DNA of 64,000 nucleotides. Origin: Beijerinckiaceae bacterium (GTDB lineage: Bacteria > Pseudomonadota > Alphaproteobacteria > Rhizobiales > Beijerinckiaceae). Where the stretch lies: the NCBI GenBank assembly GCA_027533425.1, contig JAPZUD010000005.1:124001-188000 (forward strand). Direction: 5' to 3'. The notes beneath the pieces are model-generated. The model was given only the letters and a program-made list of their open reading frames with translations, was not told where the DNA came from and made no database searches. A program made the position numbers and the translations under genes. This document shows positions 16,710 through 25,337 of this stretch, in pieces (within the stretch, counting starts at the first letter, position 1; every line of letters starts with the position of its first letter).

Positions 16710-17054
16710 CTCGGATCAGAGAGGGTGCACGGTCTGCCGGAGTGTCAGCCACAGGTGCAAGCAGGTCGTGAGGAACCAGCCGTTGCGGCGATGTTTCCGT
16801 GCGCTGGTCACCAGCCTGGCACCCACAGGCTCGACGGCAATTCCCGCGCGATGGGTGACCTGAGACGCGATGAGCGGCGTTGAGGCGCGAAGGCTTGTTC
16901 CGCCTTTCTGCAACCATCTGGTCGCGAGCTATTCCAGAACGTCTTCGTCGCCTTTTGCGCCGTCATTTCGAGTGTTATATATATTCATACGTTGTAATAT
17001 TGGTAGACTTCCGAATATTAGATCAAATATCAAGATGTTTTGAGACAGCAATAC
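16710..17054. other. Gap with AT-rich segment, no convincing gene
   Basis: 345 bases between the phosphoesterase gene and a convergent XRE gene. The left part is GC-rich and carries only short readings without start signals; a minus-strand 65-residue reading from a TTG at 16913 has the look of gene debris. From about 16965 to 17054 the sequence becomes strikingly AT-rich (TTATATATATTCATACG), unlike the flanking DNA. No terminator hairpin is apparent. Confidence 0.5.
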
Positions 17055-17885
17055 TTATTTATGACTGCTCTGCCCTTCCAGAATGACCCGCAAGGCTTCA
17101 GCAGTTGCCGCGTCTGCGGGAAAGAACGTTTCCATGGCAAGTTCTGACAGCGTGATGTCGACGGGCGTACCGAACACGGTTGTCGTGGACAGGAAAGACA
17201 GGATTGCTCCGGGTGTCTTCAGGCGGAATGGCACCACAATGCCAGCATGGTCTATATCGAATGTGCCTTCGGTGGCATGGGTGGCCGGAACCGGGCAGGC
17301 TTGCAAATCCCTGAACAGCATCTCGAGTTTGGGGTCGGCCGTCATATCGATCTGGTGGCGTAATCGCGCCAGCAGATGCGCCCGCCATTCCGGAAGATTG
17401 ACAATGTGAGGCGCTAGCCCTCCCGGCATGAGACTCACCCGGAGCACGTTGACGGGTGGTTCCAGCAGACTCTTGTCGGCAACCAGTTCCAGCAGAGCCG
17501 GGACAACGGCGTTGGAGGCCATGAGCGTCCAGTGCCTGTCGATCGCGATTGCTGGAAACGGCTCGTGCGCCTTCAGGAGCAGATCGATCGCCGCACGCGC
17601 GGCCTGGAGAGCCGGATCATCCAGTCTTCGCTCTGGAAAGACGGGTGCATAGCCCGCAGCGAGCAGCATCATGTTGCGCTCTCTGAGCGGCACCTTCAGG
17701 TGCTCTGCAAGGCGCAGCACCATCTCGCGGCTCGGCGACGATCGGCCACTCTCAATGAAACTCAGGTGTTTCTGGCTGATCTTCACATCAAGTGCGAATT
17801 CAAGCTGGCTCATGCGACGGCGTTGCCGCCAGTCGCGGATCTGTTTGCCGATGGAGCGAGCGTCGGAAGTGACCAGCGCGTTCAT
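17055..17885 (-). CDS. XRE-family regulator with MmyB-like ligand domain
   Basis: A 276-residue regulator. The N-terminal lambda-repressor-type helix-turn-helix spans residues 11-70 (RDWRQRRRMSQLEFALDVKI, then SFIESGRSSPSREMVLRLAEHL). The rest is the MmyB-like ligand-binding domain (AIDRHWTLMASN, VNVLRVSLMPGG). Proteins of this type often control an adjacent divergent gene and are thought to bind small hydrophobic ligands. Here the divergent neighbour is a four-helix membrane protein 110 bases away, its likely target. Confidence 0.88.
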   Translation of the reverse strand: MNALVTSDARSIGKQIRDWRQRRRMSQLEFALDVKISQKHLSFIESGRSSPSREMVLRLAEHLKVPLRERNMMLLAAGYAPVFPERRLDDPALQAARAAIDLLLKAHEPFPAIAIDRHWTLMASNAVVPALLELVADKSLLEPPVNVLRVSLMPGGLAPHIVNLPEWRAHLLARLRHQIDMTADPKLEMLFRDLQACPVPATHATEGTFDIDHAGIVVPFRLKTPGAILSFLSTTTVFGTPVDITLSELAMETFFPADAATAEALRVILEGQSSHK

Positions 17886-17995
17886 GATTCCAGCATAGAT
17901 CGGCAGGTGGGGCTGTCCAATTACCTCTGGCTTAATCGACCGGCGCCATTGAACCGCGCATCATCCTGTCAATCGACACAACATAGGAGATGCCG

Positions 17996-18409
17996 ATGTC
18001 CATGCCCCTCCACCCCACGCCATTGCTGCGGCTTGCACTACTCGGTGATGCCATCGCCAGTGGCGCGACCGGCTTGCTCCTTGCTGGAGGCGCCGCTTAC
18101 CTCACGAACATTCTTGGCTTGCCCGAGCCGCTTATGCGGAATGCAGGCTTCTTCTTGCTGCCCTACGCAGCCTTCGTCGGATATGTCGGCACCCGCGCCA
18201 GGCTATCGACAGGTATGATCTGGATGATCATCATCGCCAATACGATCTGGGCCGTTGAAAGCATCGTCTTGCTGGTTGGTGGCTGGGTATCTCCCACAAC
18301 GCTCGGAGCCAGCTTTATTGTCGCACAAGCCCTTGTGGTTGCGGGCTTCGCTGAGGCGCAATGGCTGGGCCTGCGCAAGAGCAACACAAGGGTCTCGGTT
18401 GGCACATAG
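17996..18409 (+). CDS. Small four-helix membrane protein
   Basis: A 137-residue protein with four hydrophobic segments (around LLRLALLGDAIASGATGLLL, AGFFLLPYAAFVGYVG, MIWMIIIANTIWAVESIVLL and GASFIVAQALVVAGFAEA). AGGAG lies six bases before the ATG at 17996; the ATG at 17990 overlaps it. The family is not one I can name. It is divergent from the XRE/MmyB regulator and is probably controlled by it. Confidence 0.75.
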   Translation: MSMPLHPTPLLRLALLGDAIASGATGLLLAGGAAYLTNILGLPEPLMRNAGFFLLPYAAFVGYVGTRARLSTGMIWMIIIANTIWAVESIVLLVGGWVSPTTLGASFIVAQALVVAGFAEAQWLGLRKSNTRVSVGT

Positions 18410-18672
18410 GCGATGCGGATCAATCGCGCTGCGGGGTCGCCTGTCAGCGGGGACCCCGCTACCGAAATTCCGTCGGAGAGCACGTTTATCGGCTGCTTGA
18501 GTGTCAATGATCGCCTGAAGTGGTCGTTCCGCTTCCGTGAAGAGTTTCGGGCTCTCGTCATTACCCCCTCAATAGCTGACGTCCATCAGCAAGACACAAC
18601 TGGTCGTGTGGGTTGCAGAAGCGGAACCGCAGACCTACGCTGGCCTCCCGGGAGATTTGAGGAGAAAGCGCC

Positions 18673-19320
18673 ATGAGTATCTGGTTCAGACCTGCCCTTG
18701 CTTCCCTCATCTGTCTTGGTTCGGAGCTGGCCGAGGCCCAATCGTCAGGGCGGCAGGTCACGTTCCCACGCGGTGCGACCGCGACAGAGATCCGGGGAAC
18801 GTTGCGCGGCTCAGCTGATGCCACCCTGCTTTTGCGCACTGCGCCCGGGCAGGTGATGCAGGTACTGTTCACCTCGGCAAACCGTTCCTGCTATTTCAAC
18901 GCTTTCGAGCCGGGCCGGGAAGAGGCGGTGCATATCGGATCGAGCGCGGGCAATGAATTCGGCCGCAGCCCGACTGTTGCCGGTGAATACCGGTTTCAGA
19001 TCTATCTGATGCGCAACGCCGCGCGCCGGAACGAAACCTGTCGCTACCGGATCTCCTTCGAAGTGACCGGCGCGCCGGGTGGCGTCAGCGCAGGGGTATC
19101 GGATCGCCAGATGCGGGATCAATGCCAGGCACGGGTTGCTTCGATGTACGCCGTGCGCAGCGCCCGCATCCGCATGGCCGCAATCCGCCCCGGTGCGGAT
19201 GGGCCAAGCATAGACGGACGCGTGAACAAGGGCGCGGAGGGCATCAAGGCATTCCGGTGCCTCTTCACACCAGCCCGCCAGCTGCGCGATGTCATGGCCA
19301 TGACACCGGACGGAGAATAG
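18673..19320 (+). CDS. Secreted protein resembling g-type lysozyme inhibitor (PliG)
   Basis: A 215-residue protein with a signal peptide (ALASLICLGSELAEAQ). Residues 25-130 resemble PliG/PPC-like beta-sandwich inhibitors: VTFPRGATATEIRGTL, then a GQ-containing strand, SAGNEFGRSPTVAGEYRFQI and the very characteristic LMRNAARRNETCRYRISFEV. PliG proteins sit in the periplasm and block goose-type lysozymes. A C-terminal extension of about 70 residues with cysteines is not part of that domain and is unrecognised. It appears to be a single gene. Confidence 0.7.
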   Translation: MSIWFRPALASLICLGSELAEAQSSGRQVTFPRGATATEIRGTLRGSADATLLLRTAPGQVMQVLFTSANRSCYFNAFEPGREEAVHIGSSAGNEFGRSPTVAGEYRFQIYLMRNAARRNETCRYRISFEVTGAPGGVSAGVSDRQMRDQCQARVASMYAVRSARIRMAAIRPGADGPSIDGRVNKGAEGIKAFRCLFTPARQLRDVMAMTPDGE

Positions 19321-19464
19321 CCAACATTCATGTTCCTGGTTTGTTGTTGATTTCATTGTGACAGGACTGCTGAATGACAATGACACTGTCTTCTCATCCT
19401 GACAGATGCACGGCATTCGACCGCCATGGCGCAGCCGCTGCCTTACATTGAGGAGAAAGATCCC

Positions 19465-20175
19465 ATGAAGAAGCCTTTCGCCGAGTTTATCGGAACATTC
19501 ACGCTCGTGTTCTTCGGTTGTGGTGCAGCCGTCATTGCCGGCATGGGTTCGGGACCAACGGCGATCGATATTCTCGGCATTTCTTTTGCGTTCGGCCTGG
19601 CAATTGTAGCCATGGCGTATGGAATCGGCCCGGTCTCAGGATGCCACGTCAATCCAGCCGTCAGCCTCGGCGCCTACATCGCCGGGCGCATGGAATTGGG
19701 CGATCTGTGGTCTTATGTCGTCGCGCAGATCCTTGGTGCCATTGCCGGCGCGCTTGTACTGTTCCTAATCCTCAGCGGCAAGGCGCAGGGCTGGAATGGC
19801 GGCCTCGGCCAGAATGGCTGGGGCGTCGGCTATCTCGGCGGATATTCCATGGCCGCGGCGTTCTTGTTTGAAGCAGTGGCAACGTTTCTGTTCCTGGTTG
19901 TCATCCTTGGTGTGACCCAAAAGGGCCAACCAAACGAACTGGCCGGCCTTGCCATCGGCCTGACGCTCGTGGCGATCCACATTGTCGGCATCAACGTCAC
20001 CGGTGTTTCGGTGAACCCAGCGCGCTCCCTCGGTCCGGCTTTGGTCGGCATGGGGACCAATCCTGCAGCGCTGGGCCAGGTTTGGCTCTTCCTCCTCGCC
20101 CCTCTCGTCGGTGCTGCCGCGGCTGGCCTTGCGTTCAAATCGGGCCTTCTGGGCACCGAAGCGCAATCCAAATAA
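19465..20175 (+). CDS. aqpZ: Aquaporin Z-type water channel
   Basis: A 236-residue six-helix MIP channel with both NPA boxes, HVNPAVSLG (NPA 63-65) and SVNPARSLGPAL (NPA 184-186), the arginine after the second box typical of the selectivity filter, and an N-terminal FAEFIGTFTLVFFGCG. This composition is that of water-selective AqpZ. GAGGAG about ten bases before the ATG at 19465 fixes the start; a reading from 19426 adds 13 non-conserved residues. It is a single gene. Confidence 0.93.
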   Translation: MKKPFAEFIGTFTLVFFGCGAAVIAGMGSGPTAIDILGISFAFGLAIVAMAYGIGPVSGCHVNPAVSLGAYIAGRMELGDLWSYVVAQILGAIAGALVLFLILSGKAQGWNGGLGQNGWGVGYLGGYSMAAAFLFEAVATFLFLVVILGVTQKGQPNELAGLAIGLTLVAIHIVGINVTGVSVNPARSLGPALVGMGTNPAALGQVWLFLLAPLVGAAAAGLAFKSGLLGTEAQSK

Positions 20176-20425
20176 GTCTTTCGCGGAGGGACTTATCGGG
20201 CGGGGGCTTTGGTCGCAGTGAATAGCCCCGAGTTTTTTGAAGGCTGGGAACGTCCGGTTTCGGTCGAAATCGTCGGGGCAAAAATGACAGTTTTGTGGGC
20301 GCGAAGCTGCCCTTGCGAAAAACGACGCAGCATATCGGAACGCTCATCAAGATCGTTTTGGGCAATCGGCCGGTCGGGAGAACCCACTGGATGCATATGC
20401 CTCCCGCCGATGCTAATATAGCGTC

Positions 20426-20902
20426 ATGAGTGATCTCTATACTCCGGCGTCTGAATTTCTGCTCCGCGTTGCAAACGGCGACGTCCTTTTGAAGGGAAGC
20501 GCAGAGGCTGACAAGAATCTTCGCCTCTTGATCCAGTTCATGAGCGACATAGACCCGTCAAACCGCGATTGGGCCACCCTTCTTGTCGCCAGCAAAGATA
20601 TCGATACACCTGAGATCCAAGAGGCGCTGCTACGAGCCACTCAGGATGAAAATGCAAGCGTCCGGGCAGAAGCGCTCCTGGGGTTAGCTGAGCGTGATTT
20701 GCCTCACGCGATCCCTTTGATTTTACGGGAACTCAGTCGAGACGAATGTGGATATGGCACGTTTCAGGCGGCCCATCACGTGGCCGACCCGTCCCTTCTT
20801 GATAAACTAATCACGTGGCGTGGCCGCGCAAGCCATCAACATGTTAATGAAGAAATTGAAGATGCCATACGTGCATGCGAGGCCAAGCTTGCGCTGAGGT
20901 AG
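20426..20902 (+). CDS. HEAT-repeat protein
   Basis: A 158-residue helical protein. Residues 55-130 contain HEAT-like repeats (IQEALLRATQDENASVRAEA, then LLGLAERDLPHAIPLILREL). Such repeats act as protein-binding scaffolds and are also found in phycobilin-lyase-like proteins. The first 50 residues are not assigned. There is no signal peptide. It is a single gene 143 bases from the convergent prfH. Partner unknown. Confidence 0.65.
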   Translation: MSDLYTPASEFLLRVANGDVLLKGSAEADKNLRLLIQFMSDIDPSNRDWATLLVASKDIDTPEIQEALLRATQDENASVRAEALLGLAERDLPHAIPLILRELSRDECGYGTFQAAHHVADPSLLDKLITWRGRASHQHVNEEIEDAIRACEAKLALR

Positions 20903-21045
20903 GTGGCCTTGGAGCGCTAGATACTGAAACACCCCAGGTTCCCGGAGGCTGATGAAATCTAACGAATATCGGCTTTCGGCGTCTACGTTCCTTACCTTGA
21001 GTGTCTGAAATGCGGGCGCGTCACAGCCCTTTCAGGTGGCGCGGT

Positions 21046-21663
21046 TTACCCGCGCCGCCGGAACTCCTCTCCTTCATAGGTGCGGATGGGATTGCCGCGT
21101 TCGACGGCAATTTTCGCCAGCCAGTCCCGGAACCGCGCGGCATCCCGGTTTCGTTCATGCACCGCTCCCAGCAGCGCCCTGATGCGCTCGGTCGCGAGAG
21201 CCTTGTTTCGATGCTGTGACCGCTCATCCCGTGCAACCACGCTGAGGCCGGTTGGGACATGCACCAGGCGGATCGCGCTTTCGGTTCGGTTCTGATGCTG
21301 CCCGCCAGGGCCACCCGCGCGCATTGTCTCGAACCGGAGTTCGTTCGCGGCAATCTCCGGTTCCCGCTCAGGAGGATCAATCCGCCGAACTGCGATGAAC
21401 CAGTTCTTCCTCTTATGGCCGGGACGGATCCCGCTGCGCGCGATCCATTGGATCGTCCCCGCCCAGGATTGGGCAAACCCCTCACCGCCTTGTCCCGCGA
21501 TGGTCAGCAGGACCGAGCCGGCCTTCCGATCAGGTGCCTCCTCGCCGAATGTCAAACCGGCGCTTTCGGCTTCGTCCCGCATGGCGGCGATGACATGCTC
21601 AACTGCCAGACGGCATTCGGCGGGGCCTCGCCCCGCCGTCACGCAAAGAAGGATATCGCTCAT
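21046..21663 (-). CDS. prfH: PrfH, peptide chain release factor homolog
   Basis: A 205-residue class I release factor lacking the codon-recognition domain. It keeps the catalytic loop with GGQ (residues 120-122, within AGGPGGQHQNRTESAI) and the basic C-terminal region. PrfH is established as a rescue factor that releases peptide from ribosomes whose decoding centre has been cut by ribotoxins, after which the partner RtcB reseals the 16S rRNA. The ATG at 21663 overlaps the stop of the RtcB2 gene (ATGA, 21660-21663), so the two are translationally coupled. A longer start at 21678 is less likely because it runs into rtcB2. Confidence 0.93.
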   Translation of the reverse strand: MSDILLCVTAGRGPAECRLAVEHVIAAMRDEAESAGLTFGEEAPDRKAGSVLLTIAGQGGEGFAQSWAGTIQWIARSGIRPGHKRKNWFIAVRRIDPPEREPEIAANELRFETMRAGGPGGQHQNRTESAIRLVHVPTGLSVVARDERSQHRNKALATERIRALLGAVHERNRDAARFRDWLAKIAVERGNPIRTYEGEEFRRRG

Positions 21664-22865
21664 CGCTTGTCCTTCCATCCCTTGCGCGGTTCGATCCGGC
21701 GGCTCTGCCGCGCGGTCTTGAACGTGACCAACGGACGGAGAATCGCCACGACCCGCACAAGGTTCATCGCTTCAAGATCAGCGACGACCTTGTGAATATC
21801 CTTGTAGGCATCGGGCGCTTCCTCAATCAGCAATTGCCGATCCGTGCAGATCACCCGGCCCGCGAACGGGGTGCGAGCGAGCCGTTCAAGATCGCCCGGT
21901 GACGTGCGGACACGCTTCTCCATCGAGCCACGGTCATGTTTGCGGCCTGCGCCATGTGCAATGGAGCAGAGAGCCTCTGATGGTGCTTCAAGAGGCGCCA
22001 CCAGATAGGTCACAGCGCCGCGCGAGCCGGGAACGGGCACAAGGCCCCGATCCGACGGCGCCGCGCCCTTGCGGTGCAGGATGCGCGATCCTTTCCGCTC
22101 CGCCAGGTTATGCGGGACATCAAGCCGGAGAATCCCCTCCGTCCGAAGAGCCGCCATCGCCCGCTCAGCGATGATCTGCCGGTTCAGGCGCGCATAGGTG
22201 AGCGCCCGATCGTGATCCGCAAGATAGGCCAGTCCACCTTCCTCAAGCGGAAGGCCCTCCGTTCCGGCATGATAATGCCGGGCCAGGACGGCTGCACCAA
22301 AACCGCGCGAACCGGAATGGACGAGCAAACCCAGAGCACCCGTCTCAAGTCCGGCTGCCGAAGCAGCATTCTCATCAACGATCTCGGCAACGGCCTGCAC
22401 TTCACAGAAATGATTGCCGCCGCCAATGGTGCCGAGTGCCCCGACATACGGGCTGACATCAAGCCCTTCTGTTGCGAGATCTTCCTCCTCGAGACGCGCT
22501 TCGGCATTTCCGCTCCACGGACCTTCAAGCGCCAAAAGGCGTTCAGCGGCCTTGTCGAGACGAAGCCGACGCTCCGGCAGATCGAGCGACCAGAACTGCA
22601 TGCCGCAGCCGATATCCGTGCCGATGATGTCGGCATGCACCAGGCGTTCAGCCTCTGCGGCGCAGCCGACCGGGCCATGATGGCCAGGATGCAGATCCGG
22701 CATGCCAGCCACCGCGCATATGCCTCGGCGATTGGCGAGCTGTTCCAGCTGCCGCACGGCAGCCTCCTCAATCCACGCGGTGGATGAGGCAAAGAGGTGG
22801 ATGCGCGACGATGCGCCCACCAGACGGGGAGTGCCCATTTTTGAATTTCCGAAAAGAACCGCCAT
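21660..22865 (-). CDS. rtcB2: RtcB2, PrfH-coupled RNA ligase
   Basis: A 401-residue RtcB paralogue of the release-factor-coupled type, clearly distinct from the rtcB at 5472. It keeps GMPDLHPG, the metal cysteine in GTDIGCGM (Cys87), GTIGGGNHFCEV, and the nucleotidyl histidine in SIAHGAGRKHDR. These ligases repair 16S rRNA cleaved in the decoding centre together with PrfH, encoded immediately downstream with a four-base overlap. The start is uncertain: ATGs at 22865 and 22838 both lack a strong ribosome-binding site, and conservation only begins near RIHLFASS. A genome carrying both this module and rsr-rtcBA has two RNA-repair systems within 15 kb. Confidence 0.92.
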   Translation of the reverse strand: MAVLFGNSKMGTPRLVGASSRIHLFASSTAWIEEAAVRQLEQLANRRGICAVAGMPDLHPGHHGPVGCAAEAERLVHADIIGTDIGCGMQFWSLDLPERRLRLDKAAERLLALEGPWSGNAEARLEEEDLATEGLDVSPYVGALGTIGGGNHFCEVQAVAEIVDENAASAAGLETGALGLLVHSGSRGFGAAVLARHYHAGTEGLPLEEGGLAYLADHDRALTYARLNRQIIAERAMAALRTEGILRLDVPHNLAERKGSRILHRKGAAPSDRGLVPVPGSRGAVTYLVAPLEAPSEALCSIAHGAGRKHDRGSMEKRVRTSPGDLERLARTPFAGRVICTDRQLLIEEAPDAYKDIHKVVADLEAMNLVRVVAILRPLVTFKTARQSRRIEPRKGWKDKR

Positions 22866-23276
22866 GCTCAGACAGGCGGCAGAAAGCGTTCGCCGTTTCC
22901 GGCTTCCGGGATGGTCAGATTTCGGCCCTGACCGGGCAGCAGCTGAACATCAACATGGCTGTTCCCTCACGCTCATTGTGCAAGATGCGAGCTCGCACGA
23001 GGAGCTACCGGGTAACGGTTGCTCTTCGTCCAGGCTAGTGCGGAAATATCACAGTGTTGCCGGAATGTCGAACGCGCCGAAGCGCGCTATTCTTCCATTG
23101 TTGTGCCGAAAGTCCGGTTTGGCAGCGCAAACCTAGCTCTTGAGCATGACGATGTTGGCGTCTGGAGAGGCATTGGTTCTCAGCGGTCAGCCAGACCGGA
23201 CCGTGTCCGCTTGTCATTCCGGACCTAATGCCTGATCTAAGGCAGCCTGGGTAGAACGGAGCGCAGGGCGAAGATA
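22866..23276. other. Divergent gap upstream of rtcB2
   Basis: 411 bases between rtcB2 (minus) and a helix-turn-helix gene (plus). I see no gene, no sigma54 promoter and no Y-RNA-like element. The only notable structure is the palindrome TGCGAGCTCGCA at 22986-22997. Confidence 0.5.
22986..22997. promoter_or_regulatory. 12-base perfect palindrome upstream of rtcB2-prfH
   Basis: TGCGAGCTCGCA is a perfect palindrome about 120 bases upstream of the rtcB2 start in the divergent gap. It is a candidate operator for the repair module; the binding protein is unknown. Confidence 0.3.
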
Positions 23277-23756
23277 ATGAAGCCAGAAGCAGAGCCATTG
23301 ACGGCTGAACAGATCGAGGCTCGGTTCAAGGCTAGGTACGCCACCTATCAGTACCATTTCGTGGAGTTCTTCACGGAGCATCTGGCGGATTGCTCCCGCG
23401 CCTTCGGGGGCGATCTCCAGCTCATGCTGGTACTAGCTCTCATGGGCCAGATGCATCTCCAAGCGCTTGTCGCGCAGAAGCAGAACCCTGATCATCGCGC
23501 TCCATCGGTCCGTGAACAGAAGATCACGGCGTCTCGCATTGCCGACGCGTCGGGCATTCCGCGCGAGACAGTACGGCGCAAGCTTACCAAGCTTGAGCAA
23601 TGGGGCTGGGTCGAGCAGGAAGGCTCAGGTGCGTGGCGCATCGTCATCGGCGAACAAGGGTCAAACGCACGTCGTGATCTGGCGGAGTTGGACCAGCGCG
23701 CGATGGCTCGCATTGCAGTCTTCTATCACAAACTCCAAACAATTATAAAATCTTAA
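23277..23756 (+). CDS. Winged helix-turn-helix regulator
   Basis: A 159-residue regulator. A helical N-terminal half (YQYHFVEFFTEHLADCSRAF, then LMLVLALMGQMHLQAL) precedes a winged helix at residues 80-125 with ITASRIADASGIPRETVRRK and the wing GWVEQEGSGAWRIVIG. The layout resembles MarR- or Crp-type DNA-binding domains without an obvious effector domain. The start at 23277 is ATG. It lies just upstream of the SDR-TRIC-dehydrogenase operon, with an inverted repeat between them, and so may control it. Confidence 0.75.
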   Translation: MKPEAEPLTAEQIEARFKARYATYQYHFVEFFTEHLADCSRAFGGDLQLMLVLALMGQMHLQALVAQKQNPDHRAPSVREQKITASRIADASGIPRETVRRKLTKLEQWGWVEQEGSGAWRIVIGEQGSNARRDLAELDQRAMARIAVFYHKLQTIIKS

Positions 23757-23775
23757 CAACGGGTTAGAAGAAGTT

Positions 23776-23792
23776 CTGCCCAAAATGGGCAG
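23776..23792 (+). promoter_or_regulatory. Inverted repeat CTGCCCA-AAA-TGGGCAG
   Basis: A perfect 7-bp inverted repeat with a three-base centre, 20 bases after the regulator gene and about 75 before the first SDR gene. No U-run follows, so an operator for the downstream operon seems more likely than a terminator. Confidence 0.4.
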
Positions 23793-23864
23793 TACCCCCC
23801 TTGCTCCGTCATGATCCTGCAAGCCAAAAATCTGGCAACAAAGGTCAAGGACGGGAGAGCAGGG

Positions 23865-24632
23865 ATGGGCGTCGAGAGCATGTTTCGGCTCGATGGCGAT
23901 GTGGCGCTGGTTACCGGCGCTGGTGCGGGTATTGGCCGTGCGATTGCCAAGCTTTTCGCATCCGTCGGCGCCTCCGTTGTCGTGAGCGATCTCAACGCAG
24001 AGACTGCTGAGGCCGTGGCGCGGGATATCGTGGCCGCAGGTGGGAAGGCGGTCGGCATCGCCTGCAATGTCACCAAGGAAGAGGACCTCGTTGCAGCGGT
24101 CGATACCGCAATGGAACGCTTCGGTCGCCTCACAATCCTCGTCAACAATGCCGGTGGTGGCGGGCCGAAGCCCTTCGACATGCCGATGGGCGATTTCCAC
24201 TGGGCCTATGAACTCAACGTCTTTTCCCTGTTCCGCCTCACGCAATTGGCGGCGCCGCATATGGAGAAGGCTGGCCATGGCGCGGTGCTCAACATCTCGT
24301 CGATGGCGGGCGAGAACAAGAACCAGCGCATGGCGTCATATGGCTCGTCAAAAGCGGCAGTGAACCACCTCACGCGCAATATCGCGTTCGATCTCGGGCC
24401 CAAGAACATCCGCGTGAACTGCATCGCACCCGGCGCGATCAAGACCGATGCGCTCGCGACCGTGCTCACCCCGGAGATCGAGACGGCGATGCTGAAGCAT
24501 ACCCCGCTTGGACGGCTCGGGCAGGCGGAGGATATCGCGAACGCCGCTTTGTTCCTTTGCTGTCCGGCCTCGAGCTGGGTCAGCGGGCAGGTGCTCACGG
24601 TTTCTGGCGGCGGCGTCCAGGAACTGGATTGA
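23865..24632 (+). CDS. Short-chain dehydrogenase/reductase
   Basis: A 255-residue classical SDR with the NAD(P) motif TGAGAGIG (residues 17-24), NNAG, catalytic serine in NISSMAG, YGSSK, and the C-terminal substrate loop ending in SGQVLTVSGGGVQELD. It is close to the 7-alpha-hydroxysteroid dehydrogenase/3-oxoacyl reductase group; the actual substrate is unknown. GGGAG precedes the ATG at 23865; longer reading to 23811 adds an unconserved leader. It begins a run of closely spaced plus-strand genes (gap to the next 10 bases). Confidence 0.88.
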   Translation: MGVESMFRLDGDVALVTGAGAGIGRAIAKLFASVGASVVVSDLNAETAEAVARDIVAAGGKAVGIACNVTKEEDLVAAVDTAMERFGRLTILVNNAGGGGPKPFDMPMGDFHWAYELNVFSLFRLTQLAAPHMEKAGHGAVLNISSMAGENKNQRMASYGSSKAAVNHLTRNIAFDLGPKNIRVNCIAPGAIKTDALATVLTPEIETAMLKHTPLGRLGQAEDIANAALFLCCPASSWVSGQVLTVSGGGVQELD

Positions 24633-24642
24633 GGGCTTCGCC

Positions 24643-25311
24643 ATGCGTGCCGGGCCGGAATGGTTCATCTGGATCGAAACCCTGGGGATTCTCTCCTTCG
24701 CCATCAATGCGATGATCGTGGCAAAGGGGAAGAACCTCTCGACGTTTGGGTATTTCCTCTGCGCAGTAGCGGCAGCGCTCGGTGGCGGCACCTTGCGCGA
24801 CATCCTTCTCGGCCCCTCGGCACAGCCCTTCTTCTGGGTGGCGTTTCCCTTCTACATCGTGGCGATCTTCTTGATCGCCATTGCCTATGCCAACAGCGAG
24901 GGTCTGCGCGCGGCCATTGCGAAGCGCGATTTCCTGATCAAGGAAAGCGCGGAAGCGATTGCGCTGGCTTCGCTTGGTGCGCTGGGGGCGGCGAAAACCT
25001 TCAACCTGCTGGGCCCGGTGGTGGCGCCGACAGTTCTGGGGCAAATGCAGCTCTGGATCCTCTGCGCCTTCTTCGGCGCGGTGAGCGCAGCCTTCGGGTC
25101 CATCATCCGCGACATCATCATCAATGAATTTCCCGGGGCTTTGCGGCCCGGTATGTGGGTGATCGAAGCGTTGTTCCTGGGCTGCGGGCTGCTGGCTCTG
25201 CTGCGGATGGTCGGCGTCCCTGCGCCCTGGGCGTTGCTGGCGGGCTTCCTCGTCACGCTTGTCATTCGTCTCTGGATCGTTGTCTCGGCGCGCCGCGCGC
25301 AAACCTCCTGA
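24643..25311 (+). CDS. TRIC/YicG-family membrane channel
   Basis: A 222-residue inner-membrane protein with about seven hydrophobic segments and two copies of the TRIC-type repeat: LGILSFAINAMIVAKGKNLS with GGGTLRDILLG, then LGALGAAKTFNLLGP with GSIIRDIIINEFP. GGGTxRDILL is the family hallmark. Prokaryotic members are trimeric cation channels; some relatives are annotated as glycine transporters. Sitting between an SDR and a hydroxyacid dehydrogenase, it may move a substrate or counter-ion for that pathway. Confidence 0.85.
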   Translation: MRAGPEWFIWIETLGILSFAINAMIVAKGKNLSTFGYFLCAVAAALGGGTLRDILLGPSAQPFFWVAFPFYIVAIFLIAIAYANSEGLRAAIAKRDFLIKESAEAIALASLGALGAAKTFNLLGPVVAPTVLGQMQLWILCAFFGAVSAAFGSIIRDIIINEFPGALRPGMWVIEALFLGCGLLALLRMVGVPAPWALLAGFLVTLVIRLWIVVSARRAQTS

Positions 25312-25337
25312 TTTCCCAACGAAAAGCGGAGTTTCCC

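Noticed and set aside
16465-16917. 150-codon minus-strand frame across the phosphoesterase gene end
   Set aside because: Overlaps a real gene on the other strand, with no start signal or domain.
22866-23276. Search for a sigma54 promoter or Y RNA near rtcB2
   Set aside because: No TGGCAC-N5-TTGC-like element and no CGAATG-containing paired stem was found there.
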